Below the pieces are notes generated by a model that was not told the DNA's origin, searched no databases, and saw nothing but the letters and a program-made list of their open reading frames with translations. A stretch of DNA of 64,000 bases from Pleurocapsa minor GSE-CHR-MK 17-07R (GTDB lineage Bacteria > Chloroflexota > Anaerolineae > Aggregatilineales > Phototrophicaceae), in NCBI GenBank assembly GCA_019359125.1, contig JAHHHY010000008.1:124001-188000 (forward strand). The letters run 5' to 3'. The translations under genes were made by a program, and so were the position numbers. Of the stretch, positions 1 through 9,084 are shown piece after piece; the first letter of the stretch is position 1, and every line of letters begins with the position of its first letter.

Positions 1-1143
1 CTGCTGCTGGGCAGGGCGCGGCGCGCTTTGCGACTGGGCGGCATGGACAGGCTCCGGTTCGCCGCCGCGAATGCTTTCCACCAGCGCGATTTCCAGCGAG
101 AGCTGGGGCTGCCAGCCGCCGCGGAAATTATTCACGGCCTCGTTGAAAGCCTTCAGCGCGCGCAGCAGGGCCGTGCGCGGAATCTGATCACCCAGCATGG
201 CGAACATGGCGCGATCCTCGTCCGAGACGGGCAGCATCCCCGGCCCGGCGGTCTGGGCCAGCATCACCTGGCGCAGAAACTCGACGATCTGCTGGCCAAG
301 CTGCTTCGGGTCGGTGCCGGTGTCCATTGCCTGATTGATGATGCGGATGCCTTCGCCCGCGTCCCCGGAGGCAATCGCGAAGGCCAGCGCACGCACGGCC
401 GACGAGCTGGCGGTGCCCAGCACCGTCTGCACCATCGCCACGCTGATGACCGCGCCCGGATCGGTCACGATCTGGTCGAGCAGGCTGACGCTGTCGCGCA
501 TGCTGCCGGTGCCCTGGCGCGCCACCATCTCCAGCGCGGCGCGCTCAAACTGGATGCCCTCGCTGGCGACGATTTCCTGCAGGCGGTCGGCCACTTCCTG
601 CACGGTGAAGCGGCGGAACTGGAACAGCATGCAGCGGCTCTTGATGGTCGCCGGGACTTTGTCCAGCTCAGTGGTGGCCAGCACGAAAATGGCATGATCT
701 GGCGGTTCTTCCAGCGTTTTGAGCAATGCGTCGAAGGCGCTGCCGCTGAAGCGATGCACTTCGTCGATGATATACACCTTGAAGCGGCCTTCGCCGGGCG
801 CAAACGCGATTTTGTCGCGCAGCTCACGCACGTCATCGACGCTGGTGTGCGTGGCGGCGTCAATTTCGATCAGGTCGAGAAAGCGACCCTCATTAACAGC
901 GCGACAGGCCGCGCATGCGTTGCACGGGCGCTGGTCGGGGTCGGAGTTTGTACAGTTGATGGCTTTGGCCAGCAGGCGGGCGGTGGTCGTCTTGCCGGTG
1001 CCGCGCGGCCCGCTGAACAAATAGGCGTGGCGTATCCTGTCGCTTCTCAGCGCATTTTTGATCGTGCGCGTGATGTGTTCCTGTCCCACCATTTCGTCGA
1101 AAGCGATGGGACGCCATTTCAGATAGAGGGCCTGTTCAGGCAA
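1..1143 (-). CDS. dnaX: DNA polymerase III subunit gamma/tau (3'-truncated by window edge)
   Basis: Clamp-loader ATPase of the replicative polymerase, cytoplasmic. The reverse strand reads an AAA+ domain with Walker A GPRGTGKT near residues 45-52. A zinc knuckle follows (Cys64, Cys74, Cys77, Cys80), then Walker B IIDEVH near 125-130, the LLKTLEEPP segment and a sensor/arginine-finger SRC. The only start in frame is TTG at 1143-1141, preceded by GGGAG; a TGA lies 9 codons upstream, and the nearby ATGs are out of frame. The reading frame is open to base 1, so at least 381 codons are visible and the tau-type C-terminus lies outside. The forward-strand frame over this stretch is a GC-driven shadow. 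Confidence 0.95.
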   Translation of the reverse strand, partial: MPEQALYLKWRPIAFDEMVGQEHITRTIKNALRSDRIRHAYLFSGPRGTGKTTTARLLAKAINCTNSDPDQRPCNACAACRAVNEGRFLDLIEIDAATHTSVDDVRELRDKIAFAPGEGRFKVYIIDEVHRFSGSAFDALLKTLEEPPDHAIFVLATTELDKVPATIKSRCMLFQFRRFTVQEVADRLQEIVASEGIQFERAALEMVARQGTGSMRDSVSLLDQIVTDPGAVISVAMVQTVLGTASSSAVRALAFAIASGDAGEGIRIINQAMDTGTDPKQLGQQIVEFLRQVMLAQTAGPGMLPVSDEDRAMFAMLGDQIPRTALLRALKAFNEAVNNFRGGWQPQLSLEIALVESIRGGEPEPVHAAQSQSAPRPAQQQ

Positions 1144-1266
1144 GGAATGCTCTCCCGTGACATGGCATCAGTGTATCATTTTTGAGCTGTTTTTTCCAGA
1201 CGCCGGGGTGCGCCAGATGCCCTGCTCAAGGCGGCAACGTGGTTATGAAGATGGGGCAGATCTTTG

Positions 1267-1410
1267 TTGAACCGCCAAGACGCCAAGATATTATGAACAG
1301 ATGGCGACTCTGTAAACACTGAGCGTGTTACAGATATTTCGTCTGACTGTCCGCCACCAGTCGGATTCTATCCTTCAAATCCTGGCGCTCTTGGCGTCTT
1401 GGCGGTTCAA
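1267..1410. repeat. MITE-like intergenic element, copy 1, with perfect 22-bp terminal inverted repeats
   Basis: Bases 1267-1288 and 1389-1410 are perfect inverted complements built on the core AACCGCCAAGACGCCAAGA. The interior carries GGCGACTCTGTA and a TGACTGTCCGCCACCAG-like segment. A second, diverged copy at 8517-8656 shares both the ends and these interior words, so this is a mobile or recurrent family rather than a simple terminator. It fills most of the 1144-1472 gap between dnaX and the GH2 gene, and no gene is seen there. Confidence 0.75.
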
Positions 1411-1472
1411 ATTGTCGTTAGGGTAAAACAGGGGTGCGTCGCGACGCACCCGTCAGCCCCCTGAATCCGGAA

Positions 1473-3677
1473 TTATGCCTGTCCCACACGCACGGTGACC
1501 GAGGCCGGGGCCAGGCCGCGCGTACGGGCGGTCACGGTGACCTCGCCGGCCGTTTCCGTCGCGCGCAGGTAGATGGCCGCATGGCCGCCCACCAGCGGGA
1601 ACGGATTTTCGCCCACCAGCACGCCCGGCCCGCTGATCTCAAACGAGACGACGCTGGTGCAATAGGGCAGGCGATTGCCATATTCATCCACGATGCGGAA
1701 GACCATGCGCGTCATGTCGGCGCCATCGGCCTCCAGCGCCTCATCGTCGGCTTGCAGCGTCAGCGCGTGCATCACGCCCTTTGACGACAGGCTTTGCTCG
1801 ACTACCGGCTGGCCGTTCACCAGGCCGACCACGCGCAGGTCTTCATATGACTCGCCCACCATCGACATCAGCGAGAAGCCTATCACCTTCACCGGCGGGT
1901 GCGGCAGATGCGGATAGCTCTCGCGGTCCGGCGAGAAGGTGCCCCACTTCCAGTCGCCTTTATACACCTCCACCTGTTCGCAGTTGGTGAAGATGTAGAG
2001 CGGCTCCACGCCGGCGGCCTCATTTTCGCCAAACGTCCACACGGTGGCGGCGCGCACGACCGGACGCACGGACGCATCGGGCATGGTTTCATACACATAG
2101 GCGGCGAACTTCGGCAGGCGGAAAATATCCATCACGCCGTGATAGCAGATGCGGTCGCCCGCGCCGAAGTGCCGGTGCGTGTTGTAGTCGAAGGCGCACC
2201 AGCCGATTGCGCCGCTGGTGGCCTCGGTGGCAAAGCTGGCCTCCTGCACGCGCACATGGCGCAGCGCATGTTCCACCTGCTGTGCCTCGGAATCATACGA
2301 CTTGGTGGGGTACATGTGGCCGTTGTATTCGGTCACCAGGTACGGCGTGTTGTTGGGTGGGATCACCGTGTTAGAGAAGTCGTTGTAGGTGAACACGTCT
2401 TCCAGAAACTGGCTTTCCTGGAAATTGCGCACGCCGCCGGTCTGGCGCGTGGGATCCAGCTCATGGGCTTTGGCGTTGGTGGCGCGGTAGAAATACTCGT
2501 CGTCCTGCGACTCGTTGATGCGCACGCCCCACAGGATGATGCTGGGGTGATTGCGGTCGCGCACCACCATCGACTCGACATAGCCCACGCTCAGGTCTTT
2601 CCAGTCTTCCTCGCCGATGTACTGCCAGCCGGGGATTTCTTCAAAGACCAGCAGGCCGATCTCGTCGCAGCGATCCAGAAAGTGGCGCGACTGCGGATAA
2701 TGCGAGGTGCGCACGATATTCACGCCCAGCTCGTCCTTGAGGATGTCGGCGTCCTTGCGCTGCATGCGTTTCGGCGCAGCATAGCCCACATACGGATAGC
2801 TCTGATGGCGATTCAGCCCGACCAGCTTGATCTTTTCGCCGTTCAGGAAGAAGCCCTCAGGCGTGAATTTTGCCTCGCGGAAGCCGGTCTGGAAGGTGTA
2901 CACATCGTGCGGGTCGCCGCCGCCGCTGACATAGTCGAGACAGATATTGACCGTGTACAGGGCGGGCGTCTCGCGTGACCAGAGCGTGGCGTTTTCCAGC
3001 GGCATGTCCAGCGTAAACGTGCGCGTCGCCCCGGCCGGAATGTGCACCTGATGTGAGCCGTCGGCCACCAGGCCGGTCGCCCCGGCGACAGTGGCATACA
3101 GCACGGCGTTCTCGTCAAACGCGGTGCGGTTGGTCACCGTGACATCCAGGCCGACGCGCGGCTTGTAGGTCAGCAGGTCGATGCCGCGCGCGAACGCGTC
3201 GGTCACATGCAGCGGCTCGACATAGCGCAGGCTGACCTCGCGGTAGATGCCGCCGAAGGTCAGATAGTCGACGATGCCGCCGTTGGGCGGGATGTCCGGG
3301 CGCTCGGTCGAGTCCAGCCGCACCTGAAGCAGATTCTCGTCGCCATTGTCAAAGACGTGCTGGGTTAGCTCGAAGCTGGACGGCGTGTAGCCGCCGCGAT
3401 ACTCACCCAGGTCGTGCCCGTTGATGGTGACGGTGTAGGCGGTCATCGCGCCTTCAAAGTCGATGAACAGGCGGCGTCCATTCAGCGGCTCCGGCAGGCT
3501 GAAACGCTGGCGGTAGGTGCTGATGAACTGGTATTCGGCGTTGTCGAAGCTGTGGTGGGGCAGCTCGATATTGGTGTGCGGCAGAGACACGCGCGAGAAG
3601 GCGCTGTCCGGCGCGGACAGGGCGAGGTCACGCGGGGCAAACAGCCATCCGCGATTGAATGGATGCACAGAGCGCAT
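1473..3677 (-). CDS. Glycoside hydrolase family 2 (beta-galactosidase/beta-glucuronidase-like)
   Basis: 734 residues with the GH2 layout: sugar-binding jelly roll (about 45-165), immunoglobulin-like domain (170-265), TIM barrel from about 280, and a C-terminal Ig-like extension (about 630-734). The acid/base Glu is seen in NHPSIILWGVRINES (E389) and the nucleophile Glu in LVTEYNGHM (E450). The loop LNRHQSYPY and the strand VRTSHYPQS are typical of the family. There is no signal peptide, so it should act in the cytoplasm on imported oligosaccharides. AAGGA lies 9 nt before the ATG. It is monocistronic here with no sugar transporter beside it. The exact glycoside cannot be read from sequence; galactoside and glucuronide are both possible. 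Confidence 0.9.
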   Translation of the reverse strand: MRSVHPFNRGWLFAPRDLALSAPDSAFSRVSLPHTNIELPHHSFDNAEYQFISTYRQRFSLPEPLNGRRLFIDFEGAMTAYTVTINGHDLGEYRGGYTPSSFELTQHVFDNGDENLLQVRLDSTERPDIPPNGGIVDYLTFGGIYREVSLRYVEPLHVTDAFARGIDLLTYKPRVGLDVTVTNRTAFDENAVLYATVAGATGLVADGSHQVHIPAGATRTFTLDMPLENATLWSRETPALYTVNICLDYVSGGGDPHDVYTFQTGFREAKFTPEGFFLNGEKIKLVGLNRHQSYPYVGYAAPKRMQRKDADILKDELGVNIVRTSHYPQSRHFLDRCDEIGLLVFEEIPGWQYIGEEDWKDLSVGYVESMVVRDRNHPSIILWGVRINESQDDEYFYRATNAKAHELDPTRQTGGVRNFQESQFLEDVFTYNDFSNTVIPPNNTPYLVTEYNGHMYPTKSYDSEAQQVEHALRHVRVQEASFATEATSGAIGWCAFDYNTHRHFGAGDRICYHGVMDIFRLPKFAAYVYETMPDASVRPVVRAATVWTFGENEAAGVEPLYIFTNCEQVEVYKGDWKWGTFSPDRESYPHLPHPPVKVIGFSLMSMVGESYEDLRVVGLVNGQPVVEQSLSSKGVMHALTLQADDEALEADGADMTRMVFRIVDEYGNRLPYCTSVVSFEISGPGVLVGENPFPLVGGHAAIYLRATETAGEVTVTARTRGLAPASVTVRVGQA

Positions 3678-3811
3678 GTGGGAGCGTCCTTCGGTGATGA
3701 TGTCCAGAACGCGAGGATTTTAGCCGTAATGGGGGTGAAAATCCAATTCGCGGGGGCAGGGCACTTTACCCGCCTCACCCTGCGTCGCTGCGCTCCGCCG
3801 TCCCTCTCCAC

Positions 3812-3835
3812 GATGTGGAAGAGGGACAAAGGCGG
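3812..3835. repeat. Intergenic hairpin between GH2 and HdeD-like genes
   Basis: CCCTCTCCAC and GTGGAAGAGGG pair around a GAT loop with one bulged base. No U-tract follows on either strand, so it looks more like a REP-type palindrome than an intrinsic terminator. The surrounding 3678-3876 gap has no credible gene. Confidence 0.4.
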
Positions 3836-3876
3836 TCGCCGCAAGGTTACTCAATATCCACAACCAGGCAGGCCGC

Positions 3877-4500
3877 TCACGCGGGCGGCAGATCCTGCGT
3901 TTGCAGGATGCGTCGGCGGGCCGACTGCCACTTCAGTACGCCCCACACAATCAGCGCGACGCCGGCGGCGATCATCAGCCCGCCCGACACGCCGATCACC
4001 TCCGGCGTGGAAATCATGATGAAGATGAGGATGCCCAGCAGCACGCGCACCAGCCCCTCGACCAGCGCGCTGGGCACTACCGAGGTTCCTTCAGGGCGCA
4101 CGAACAGCACGCGGAGGATCTCGATGGCGCCGGTCACCAGCAGCGCCACGCCCATGACGGCCGCCGTGGTCGTGCGGTCCAGGCGAAAGAGCACGCCGAC
4201 CAGCACAATCAGCGCGGCCACCAGCGCCCCGCCAGAGCGCAGCAGGCTCATCATCTGCGGGCGCTCGACAGACCCGGCGCGCAGATTTTCCGCGGTCGTC
4301 AGCAGCGCTTCAAACAGCAGCCCCACGGAGGTCACGATCAGCACCCAGCCGATCGCATTGGCAGTATCCAGCAGCAGGATCGCCCCCAGCAGCGCGACAA
4401 TCACGCCTTCCGTGATGAGCACCCACCAGCGGATGCCGCGTCGCCACGGAGCGGCCACGCTGGAAATGTGGGCTGGCGTCAGATTGCGTATGAATTGCAT
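3877..4500 (-). CDS. HdeD/DUF308 family integral membrane protein
   Basis: 207 residues with about six hydrophobic segments (near 27-44, 50-68, 88-105, 112-130, 143-161, 167-185), the repeat-of-two arrangement of the HdeD/DUF308 family. In enteric bacteria HdeD relates to acid resistance, but members in other phyla have no assigned role. The start ATG at 4500 has AAGGA about 8 nt upstream. It is followed on the same strand by the GH2 gene after a 199-bp gap and is probably a separate transcription unit. The function here is unknown and the family call rests on topology and the glycine-rich helices. Confidence 0.75.
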   Translation of the reverse strand: MQFIRNLTPAHISSVAAPWRRGIRWWVLITEGVIVALLGAILLLDTANAIGWVLIVTSVGLLFEALLTTAENLRAGSVERPQMMSLLRSGGALVAALIVLVGVLFRLDRTTTAAVMGVALLVTGAIEILRVLFVRPEGTSVVPSALVEGLVRVLLGILIFIMISTPEVIGVSGGLMIAAGVALIVWGVLKWQSARRRILQTQDLPPA

Positions 4501-4576
4501 GGCACACGTCCTTTCTCAAGACGACTGCTTTGACGATACCTGTGCCCCCGGAATCGCGCAACCACCACGTGGGGGA

Positions 4577-5494
4577 TTATTCGATGGTGAGGTCGCCTGA
4601 GTCGATGGTCAGGGTGACGGTGAACTGCTGCTCTGCATCCGCGAAACCGGCTGTCTCCCAGACACCGCTGTTGCCTGTGAGGGTCTCCCCGCCGCTGACG
4701 CGCTGCATGCGATTGCCGGCATTGATGTCGCCAGACGCGATCGTGACTTCCACGCGCAGGGCCACACCGTCAGGCAGCGAAATCCGGGCGTCACCCGAAT
4801 CAATTACTACGCGCAAGGCGCCGCTGTTGTCGTTGGCCAGATTCAGCGCCACGTCACCCGATTCGACGGCGATACTGCCGGTATAGCTGGCCGACGCACC
4901 GCTGTCGAGGCGGAAATTGCCGCTGCCCAGATTGATGGTTTCAAGCGAGAGCTGTGACCCGTCGGCTGTGTCCAGCGAGACGTTCCCCGAGCCTGTATTG
5001 ATGCTGACGGGAATAGCCGCCTCCCCGGATGGCAGGCTGATATCCACGTCGCCACTGCCGACATTCGCTGTCAGCCCGTTCACGATGAATGTCTCCAGCG
5101 GCAGCGTGGTATCTCCAGAGCCAACGTTGGTTGTGATGGTCAGCGGCATGGATGGATCGAGCGCCACCAGCCAGCGCATCGATGGCCCGGTGTAGGTGAC
5201 ATTCATCACCGGGGCCTCATCGATGGTGATCACGCGCTGTTCGTCCCCGGACACGCCGTAGGACAGGTCGCCCAGGTGTTGCAGTTCAGCCGTCATCAGC
5301 GCATCGCCCGCACTCAGCGCGCTGAGTACAATGTCGGACCTGTCCGGGCTGAGCGTGATTTCCAGCGATTGCGCACTGCCGCGTATTTCTGTGTAGGCGG
5401 TCGCGCGCGGTGAAGCCACGAGATTGCCGCAGCCAGCCAGCAGCATGAGGCCCGTCAGCGCGGCGGTGCCTGTGATGGTAGAGATTTTCAGCAT
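4577..5494 (-). CDS. Toast-rack (DUF2154/DUF4097-like) beta-solenoid lipoprotein
   Basis: 305 residues. A lipobox LLAGC puts the acylated Cys near residue 22, so the protein should be a membrane-anchored exported lipoprotein. After an N-terminal domain containing LQHLGDLSYGVSG comes a series of short beta repeats with VGSGD, TGSGN, ESGD and DSGD turns every 18-25 residues, as in toast-rack right-handed solenoids. It is clearly paralogous to the next gene (5621-6520); compare MRWLVALDPSMPLTI with MRWDVGLNPAIPLSI. Family members often sit beside signalling or envelope-stress genes, but no ligand is known. No strong ribosome binding site is visible. Confidence 0.75.
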   Translation of the reverse strand: MLKISTITGTAALTGLMLLAGCGNLVASPRATAYTEIRGSAQSLEITLSPDRSDIVLSALSAGDALMTAELQHLGDLSYGVSGDEQRVITIDEAPVMNVTYTGPSMRWLVALDPSMPLTITTNVGSGDTTLPLETFIVNGLTANVGSGDVDISLPSGEAAIPVSINTGSGNVSLDTADGSQLSLETINLGSGNFRLDSGASASYTGSIAVESGDVALNLANDNSGALRVVIDSGDARISLPDGVALRVEVTIASGDINAGNRMQRVSGGETLTGNSGVWETAGFADAEQQFTVTLTIDSGDLTIE

Positions 5495-5620
5495 GAGTCA
5501 GATTCACTTTGGTGATGATTGCGAATAAGTGTTACATGCCCTGTACGCGGGCCGGGCGATGATAGTTGCGCCTGCTACGGGGTGAAACGGGCGACCCAGC
5601 GGATCGCCCGTAGATATGCA

Positions 5621-6520
5621 TCAGACCATCGTGAGCGAGCCGGACACCAGGCTGACGCTGAGCGTGAAGCCGCCGCCGCTGCGTGTAAATTCCGGCGACT
5701 CCCAGGCTTTGCGCAGTCCAAACAGCCCCTCGCGCGGCAGCGCTGTCATGTGCGTTGGCACGTTCACGCGGCCTGAGACGAGCAGCTTGACTTCGATACG
5801 GATGGCCAGGTCGTGCGGCACTTTCAGGCGCATATCACCGGAAATCAGGTTCAGCGACAGTTGTCCGGTCAGGCCCGCGCCGCCCGTCAGCGCAATATCC
5901 CCGGATGCCAGCAGGATATCGCCGTCCAGCGCGACACCGTCGGCGGCGTTCAGGTCGACGTCACCACTGGCCATGTGCACGCCGTCCAGCCGGACGCGCG
6001 CGCCGGTCGCCAGTTTCAGCGCCAGGTCGCCTGAGCCGACATTCACGCTCACTGGCACGGCCTCGGCGCTTTTGGCCAGCGAAATCTGCACATCGCCGCT
6101 GCCAGCGGCCGCAGACACACGACGCACGTCAAACGTATCCAGCGGCAGCAGGACGTCCCCGTCGCCAGCGGATGCCTCGATGCTCAACGGGATGGCCGGA
6201 TTCAGGCCGACATCCCAGCGCATTGGCTGCCGGTTTCCAAACAGGCTTTTGAAGGATTTCTCGGTGATGCGAATGAGTCGCGTTTCAGTTCCCTCGACGC
6301 TGTATTCCAGGTCGCCGAGGTGCTCCAGCGCAGCGGCCATGAGCTGGTCATGCTCATCCAGCGGCCGCACGGCAATCGTGGATGCCCCTGCGCCCAGCCG
6401 AATCGAGAGCGCCGCTGCGCCGTCCACGGCTTCACGGTATTCGGAGATGCGTGGCTCGGCTGTGGTCGCGCCGGAAGCGGAAGCTGCGTTATGTGGATGC
6501 CGCGAGATGTGGTGTTTCAT
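5621..6520 (-). CDS. Toast-rack (DUF2154/DUF4097-like) beta-solenoid protein without signal peptide
   Basis: 299 residues from the ATG at 6520, which follows GGGGAT at a 3-nt distance; a longer frame to 6694 would run into the neighbouring DUF58 gene and lacks family similarity. The C-terminal two thirds is a repeat of AGSGD, VGSGD, MASGD, LASGD and LISGD turns, matching the paralogous lipoprotein just downstream. Unlike that protein it has no lipobox or hydrophobic N-terminus, starting MKHHISRHPHN, so it should stay in the cytoplasm or be bound by partners. The two genes lie 126 bp apart on one strand and look like a duplication in which one copy was retargeted. Confidence 0.7.
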   Translation of the reverse strand: MKHHISRHPHNAASASGATTAEPRISEYREAVDGAAALSIRLGAGASTIAVRPLDEHDQLMAAALEHLGDLEYSVEGTETRLIRITEKSFKSLFGNRQPMRWDVGLNPAIPLSIEASAGDGDVLLPLDTFDVRRVSAAAGSGDVQISLAKSAEAVPVSVNVGSGDLALKLATGARVRLDGVHMASGDVDLNAADGVALDGDILLASGDIALTGGAGLTGQLSLNLISGDMRLKVPHDLAIRIEVKLLVSGRVNVPTHMTALPREGLFGLRKAWESPEFTRSGGGFTLSVSLVSGSLTMV

Positions 6521-6594
6521 GTTATCCCCCTGAATCACTGCCCAAACTGTTATCAGGCTATACGATGCGGGGGCTAACAGGGTTGCAGGATGCG

Positions 6595-7518
6595 TTACCT
6601 GAGGATGCCCATGCGGCGCAGGTCCTGCAGGATGACGCGCTCGAACGGCATGTCCGTGCTGAGCGGGGCATAATGCACGCCGCGCCGGGAACATTCCGCG
6701 CGCAGGTCATCGCGCCACTGCGTCACGCGCTTCACGTAGAGGTCACGCAGGCCGCCATCGACGCTCACTTCCTGCGCGATGCCCGTCTCCACATCCACCA
6801 GGCGCAGGTCTCCGCCCAGCGACGGTTCCAGCTCCTCAGGCGTCAGCACATGCAGCACGGCCACTTCGCAGCCCTTGCTCATGAGCATATTCACGCCATC
6901 GATGAAGCCGCTTGATGAAAACAGGTCGCTGATGACGATGACCAGCCCCGGACGCTTGATACGCAGGGCGAAGTCGCGCAGGCTGGCATTCAGGTCGATA
7001 GCGCCACGCGTGGTCATGGTGCCAAAGAAATTGAGCAGGCGCGCGCTGTGTCCGCGCCCGCGCACCGGCCCGAAGGTTTGCGTCTCGTGGCCAAGCGCGG
7101 TCACCGTCAGCCGGTCGTTGGAGATGAGCGAGATGTACGACAGACCGGCGGCCAGCCGGCGTGCCCAGGTGAACTTGTCGGCTTTTTCGATGGCATCAGG
7201 CGATGCATCCCCGTCATCATTCAGCGACGCGCCCATGCTGGCCGAGGCATCGATCACGAGATAAGTCGCCAGGTCTTCCTCGTCCTCAAATACCTTGATG
7301 AGCGGGCGGTCGAGGCGGGCATACACGTTCCAGTCGAGGCGGCGCAGGTCATCGCCCTGGGTGTAATTGCGGTAGTCAGCGAATTCGATACTGGAGCCGC
7401 GTTTGTTCGAGCGTCGGTCGCCCTTGATCGCGCCTGCCCGCACGCGCGCTGCCGACAGCATGAGCTGTTCCAGCTTGCGGCGTGTGCTTTCGTCAAACAG
7501 CGGCGTGTTACCGGCCAT
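6595..7518 (-). CDS. DUF58 domain protein (vWA-like)
   Basis: 307 residues. The diagnostic DUF58 block is visible: EFADYRNYTQGDDLRRLDWN near 46-65, followed by the metal-binding-like VIDASASMG near 88-96. DUF58 proteins usually act with MoxR ATPases and transglutaminases in assembling or chaperoning exported complexes, but none of those partners is adjacent here. GGAG lies 7 nt before the ATG. The toast-rack gene starts 74 bp downstream on the same strand, so these three may be cotranscribed. The biochemical role is not known. Confidence 0.85.
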   Translation of the reverse strand: MAGNTPLFDESTRRKLEQLMLSAARVRAGAIKGDRRSNKRGSSIEFADYRNYTQGDDLRRLDWNVYARLDRPLIKVFEDEEDLATYLVIDASASMGASLNDDGDASPDAIEKADKFTWARRLAAGLSYISLISNDRLTVTALGHETQTFGPVRGRGHSARLLNFFGTMTTRGAIDLNASLRDFALRIKRPGLVIVISDLFSSSGFIDGVNMLMSKGCEVAVLHVLTPEELEPSLGGDLRLVDVETGIAQEVSVDGGLRDLYVKRVTQWRDDLRAECSRRGVHYAPLSTDMPFERVILQDLRRMGILR

Positions 7519-7583
7519 GCGCGGACTCCGTGGGCATCGTTATGTGCGCCGATTGTAGCGCAGATTGCCGGTCGCGACCCCTG

Positions 7584-8375
7584 TCATGCGGATGCGTCGG
7601 CGCTTGTATTCGGACGCAGTCCGCGCCACAGCAGCAGCGCGATCAGCCCGGCCACGATCAGCCAGTAGACGGTCCACAGCGCGGGCGTCGGCTCGAAGCT
7701 GATGACCACCTGGGGGACGATTTCAGTCAGCAGCCCGAAGATGCCGACGGCGATCAGCAGCACCCCGCTGACGCGATTGAGCAGCGCGTGATGCCCGGCC
7801 AGCCAGCGCACCAGTCGCTTCTGGAACGGGCTGGCCAGCAGCGGCAGCAGCACCAGCGGCCAGCCAAAGCCGAGCCCAAAGAACAGGAAATAGAGCATGC
7901 TTTGCACGAGCGACTGCGAACCGGTGGCGCTGAGCAGGAAGGCGCTGGTGATGATGGGCCCGGTGCAGGGCAGCGTCATCGGGCCGAGCAGCATGCCATA
8001 CAGGTAGGCCGTGATATACGGGTTTTTCAGGATTGGGCTTTGCGACGCGGCCAGCCGTGCGAAGGGGCTTTTGTCCAGCAGCAGCAGGATGCCGAAGACG
8101 ATCACGACGCCGTAGATGACGGGCAGCAGGCCGGTCAGCAGCGACGAGAACGCCTGGTTGAGCAGATACAGCACCAGGCCGATGGCGACCATAATCGTCA
8201 GTACGCCGGCCAACACCAGCACGCCCAGCAGGGCCGTGAAGCGCCGCTTGCTCCCGTCCTGCGTGGTGGCTGTGCCCGCCATAAAGGCCAGCAGGCCAGG
8301 ATAGAGCGGCAGCATGCACGCGTTGGTCAGGATGGCCGCGCTGCCCAGCGAAAATGCCTGCAAAAATTCAGTCAT
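7584..8375 (-). CDS. ccdA: CcdA-like thiol-disulfide electron carrier / cytochrome c biogenesis membrane protein
   Basis: 263 residues with six to seven hydrophobic helices. The two cysteines that define CcdA/DsbD-beta proteins are present: one in helix 1 (TNACMLPLYPG) and one in helix 4 (MTLPCTGP), both beside prolines. Such proteins pass reducing equivalents from cytoplasmic thioredoxin to extracytoplasmic thiol proteins used in haem attachment or disulfide repair. There is no thioredoxin-fold or ResB/ResC partner beside it. The start ATG at 8375 lacks an obvious Shine-Dalgarno. The CcdA family is secure; whether it serves cytochrome c maturation is not shown. Confidence 0.8.
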   Translation of the reverse strand: MTEFLQAFSLGSAAILTNACMLPLYPGLLAFMAGTATTQDGSKRRFTALLGVLVLAGVLTIMVAIGLVLYLLNQAFSSLLTGLLPVIYGVVIVFGILLLLDKSPFARLAASQSPILKNPYITAYLYGMLLGPMTLPCTGPIITSAFLLSATGSQSLVQSMLYFLFFGLGFGWPLVLLPLLASPFQKRLVRWLAGHHALLNRVSGVLLIAVGIFGLLTEIVPQVVISFEPTPALWTVYWLIVAGLIALLLWRGLRPNTSADASA

Positions 8376-8516
8376 GAGACAAGCCCGTCGTTTGGTTGCG
8401 AGGATGCCTTACTTGTAGCATGCAATCATTAACGGGAGCTTACATCTGCCAGATGCGAAACAGGGTGAGCCATGGTTGGCCTTTAGGCATTACGTTTAGA
8501 AAACGAAAGAACGCTT

Positions 8517-8656
8517 AACCGCCAAGACGCCAAGAGCGCCAAAGCAACATGAATAACTGGCGACTCTGTAGAGATTGCCCCCTGTTTCCGCTGGTTGGCA
8601 TGACTGTTCGCCACCAGACGATTTCTATTTTTCAGGTCTTGGCGCTCTTGGCGGTT
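8517..8656. repeat. MITE-like intergenic element, copy 2
   Basis: Begins AACCGCCAAGACGCCAAGAG and ends with the inverted CTCTTGGCGGTT. It shares GGCGACTCTGTA, TGACTGTTCGCCACCAG and CTTGGCGCTCTTGG words with the copy at 1267-1410 in the same order. The terminal repeats are imperfect here. It occupies the 400-bp gap 8376-8775, which otherwise shows no gene. Confidence 0.7.
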
Positions 8657-8775
8657 CACCTTATCGTTAAGGTAACGCGCATAAGCGCGACGCGACGCGC
8701 CCGCTGGCCTGTCGTTAACAGACGCATGTGAACGCCACTGGCCTGCACCCCTTTTTAACTTGTGCCTTTTAGCCT

Positions 8776-9084
8776 TTAACTGCTTTCTCCCACTCCGCCC
8801 TGGGCCATGAACCCGCCGCCCAGATGCTGCAAGGCCACGGGCACGCCCTCCAGGCGGGTGGGGAACGCGGCGAAGGCAGCCGCCACCTGCGGATTGGCCT
8901 GCGGAAGCTCGCCCACCAGCACCACCAGCCCCGGGCATTCCTCATCGTCATCCTCGGGGCGCACCATGCCCACGCCGATGCCGATCACGCCGGGCATCGC
9001 CATCAGCATCTCGCGGTATTTCTCCTGCACGTCCAGCGCGTGCTGCATCGCCTCATGCGATTGCGGAGCTTCAGGCTCGGTCAT
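8776..9084 (-). CDS. Small protein homologous to the N-terminal domain of the adjacent protease
   Basis: 102 residues. Residues 30-80 read MPGVIGIGVGM...LVVLVGELP...LEGVPV, the same pattern as residues 20-75 of the upstream-encoded protease (RGVVGVGIGH...AVVVLVDRKRP...LEGMRTDV). Its ATG overlaps the protease stop by the classic ATGA, so the pair is translationally coupled. It has no signal peptide and no catalytic residues. A protease prodomain-like chaperone or inhibitor acting in trans is a reasonable guess but is inference only. The N-terminal 30 residues form a predicted amphipathic helix. Confidence 0.65.
   Translation of the reverse strand: MTEPEAPQSHEAMQHALDVQEKYREMLMAMPGVIGIGVGMVRPEDDDEECPGLVVLVGELPQANPQVAAAFAAFPTRLEGVPVALQHLGGGFMAQGGVGESS

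Noticed and set aside
28-1185. Long forward-strand open frame
   Set aside because: It overlaps dnaX on the other strand, has His/Gln/Ala-rich shadow composition, and shows no domain; the reverse strand carries intact AAA+ motifs.
1899-2978. 359-codon forward frame inside the GH2 gene
   Set aside because: Antisense shadow of a GC-rich gene with clear catalytic motifs.
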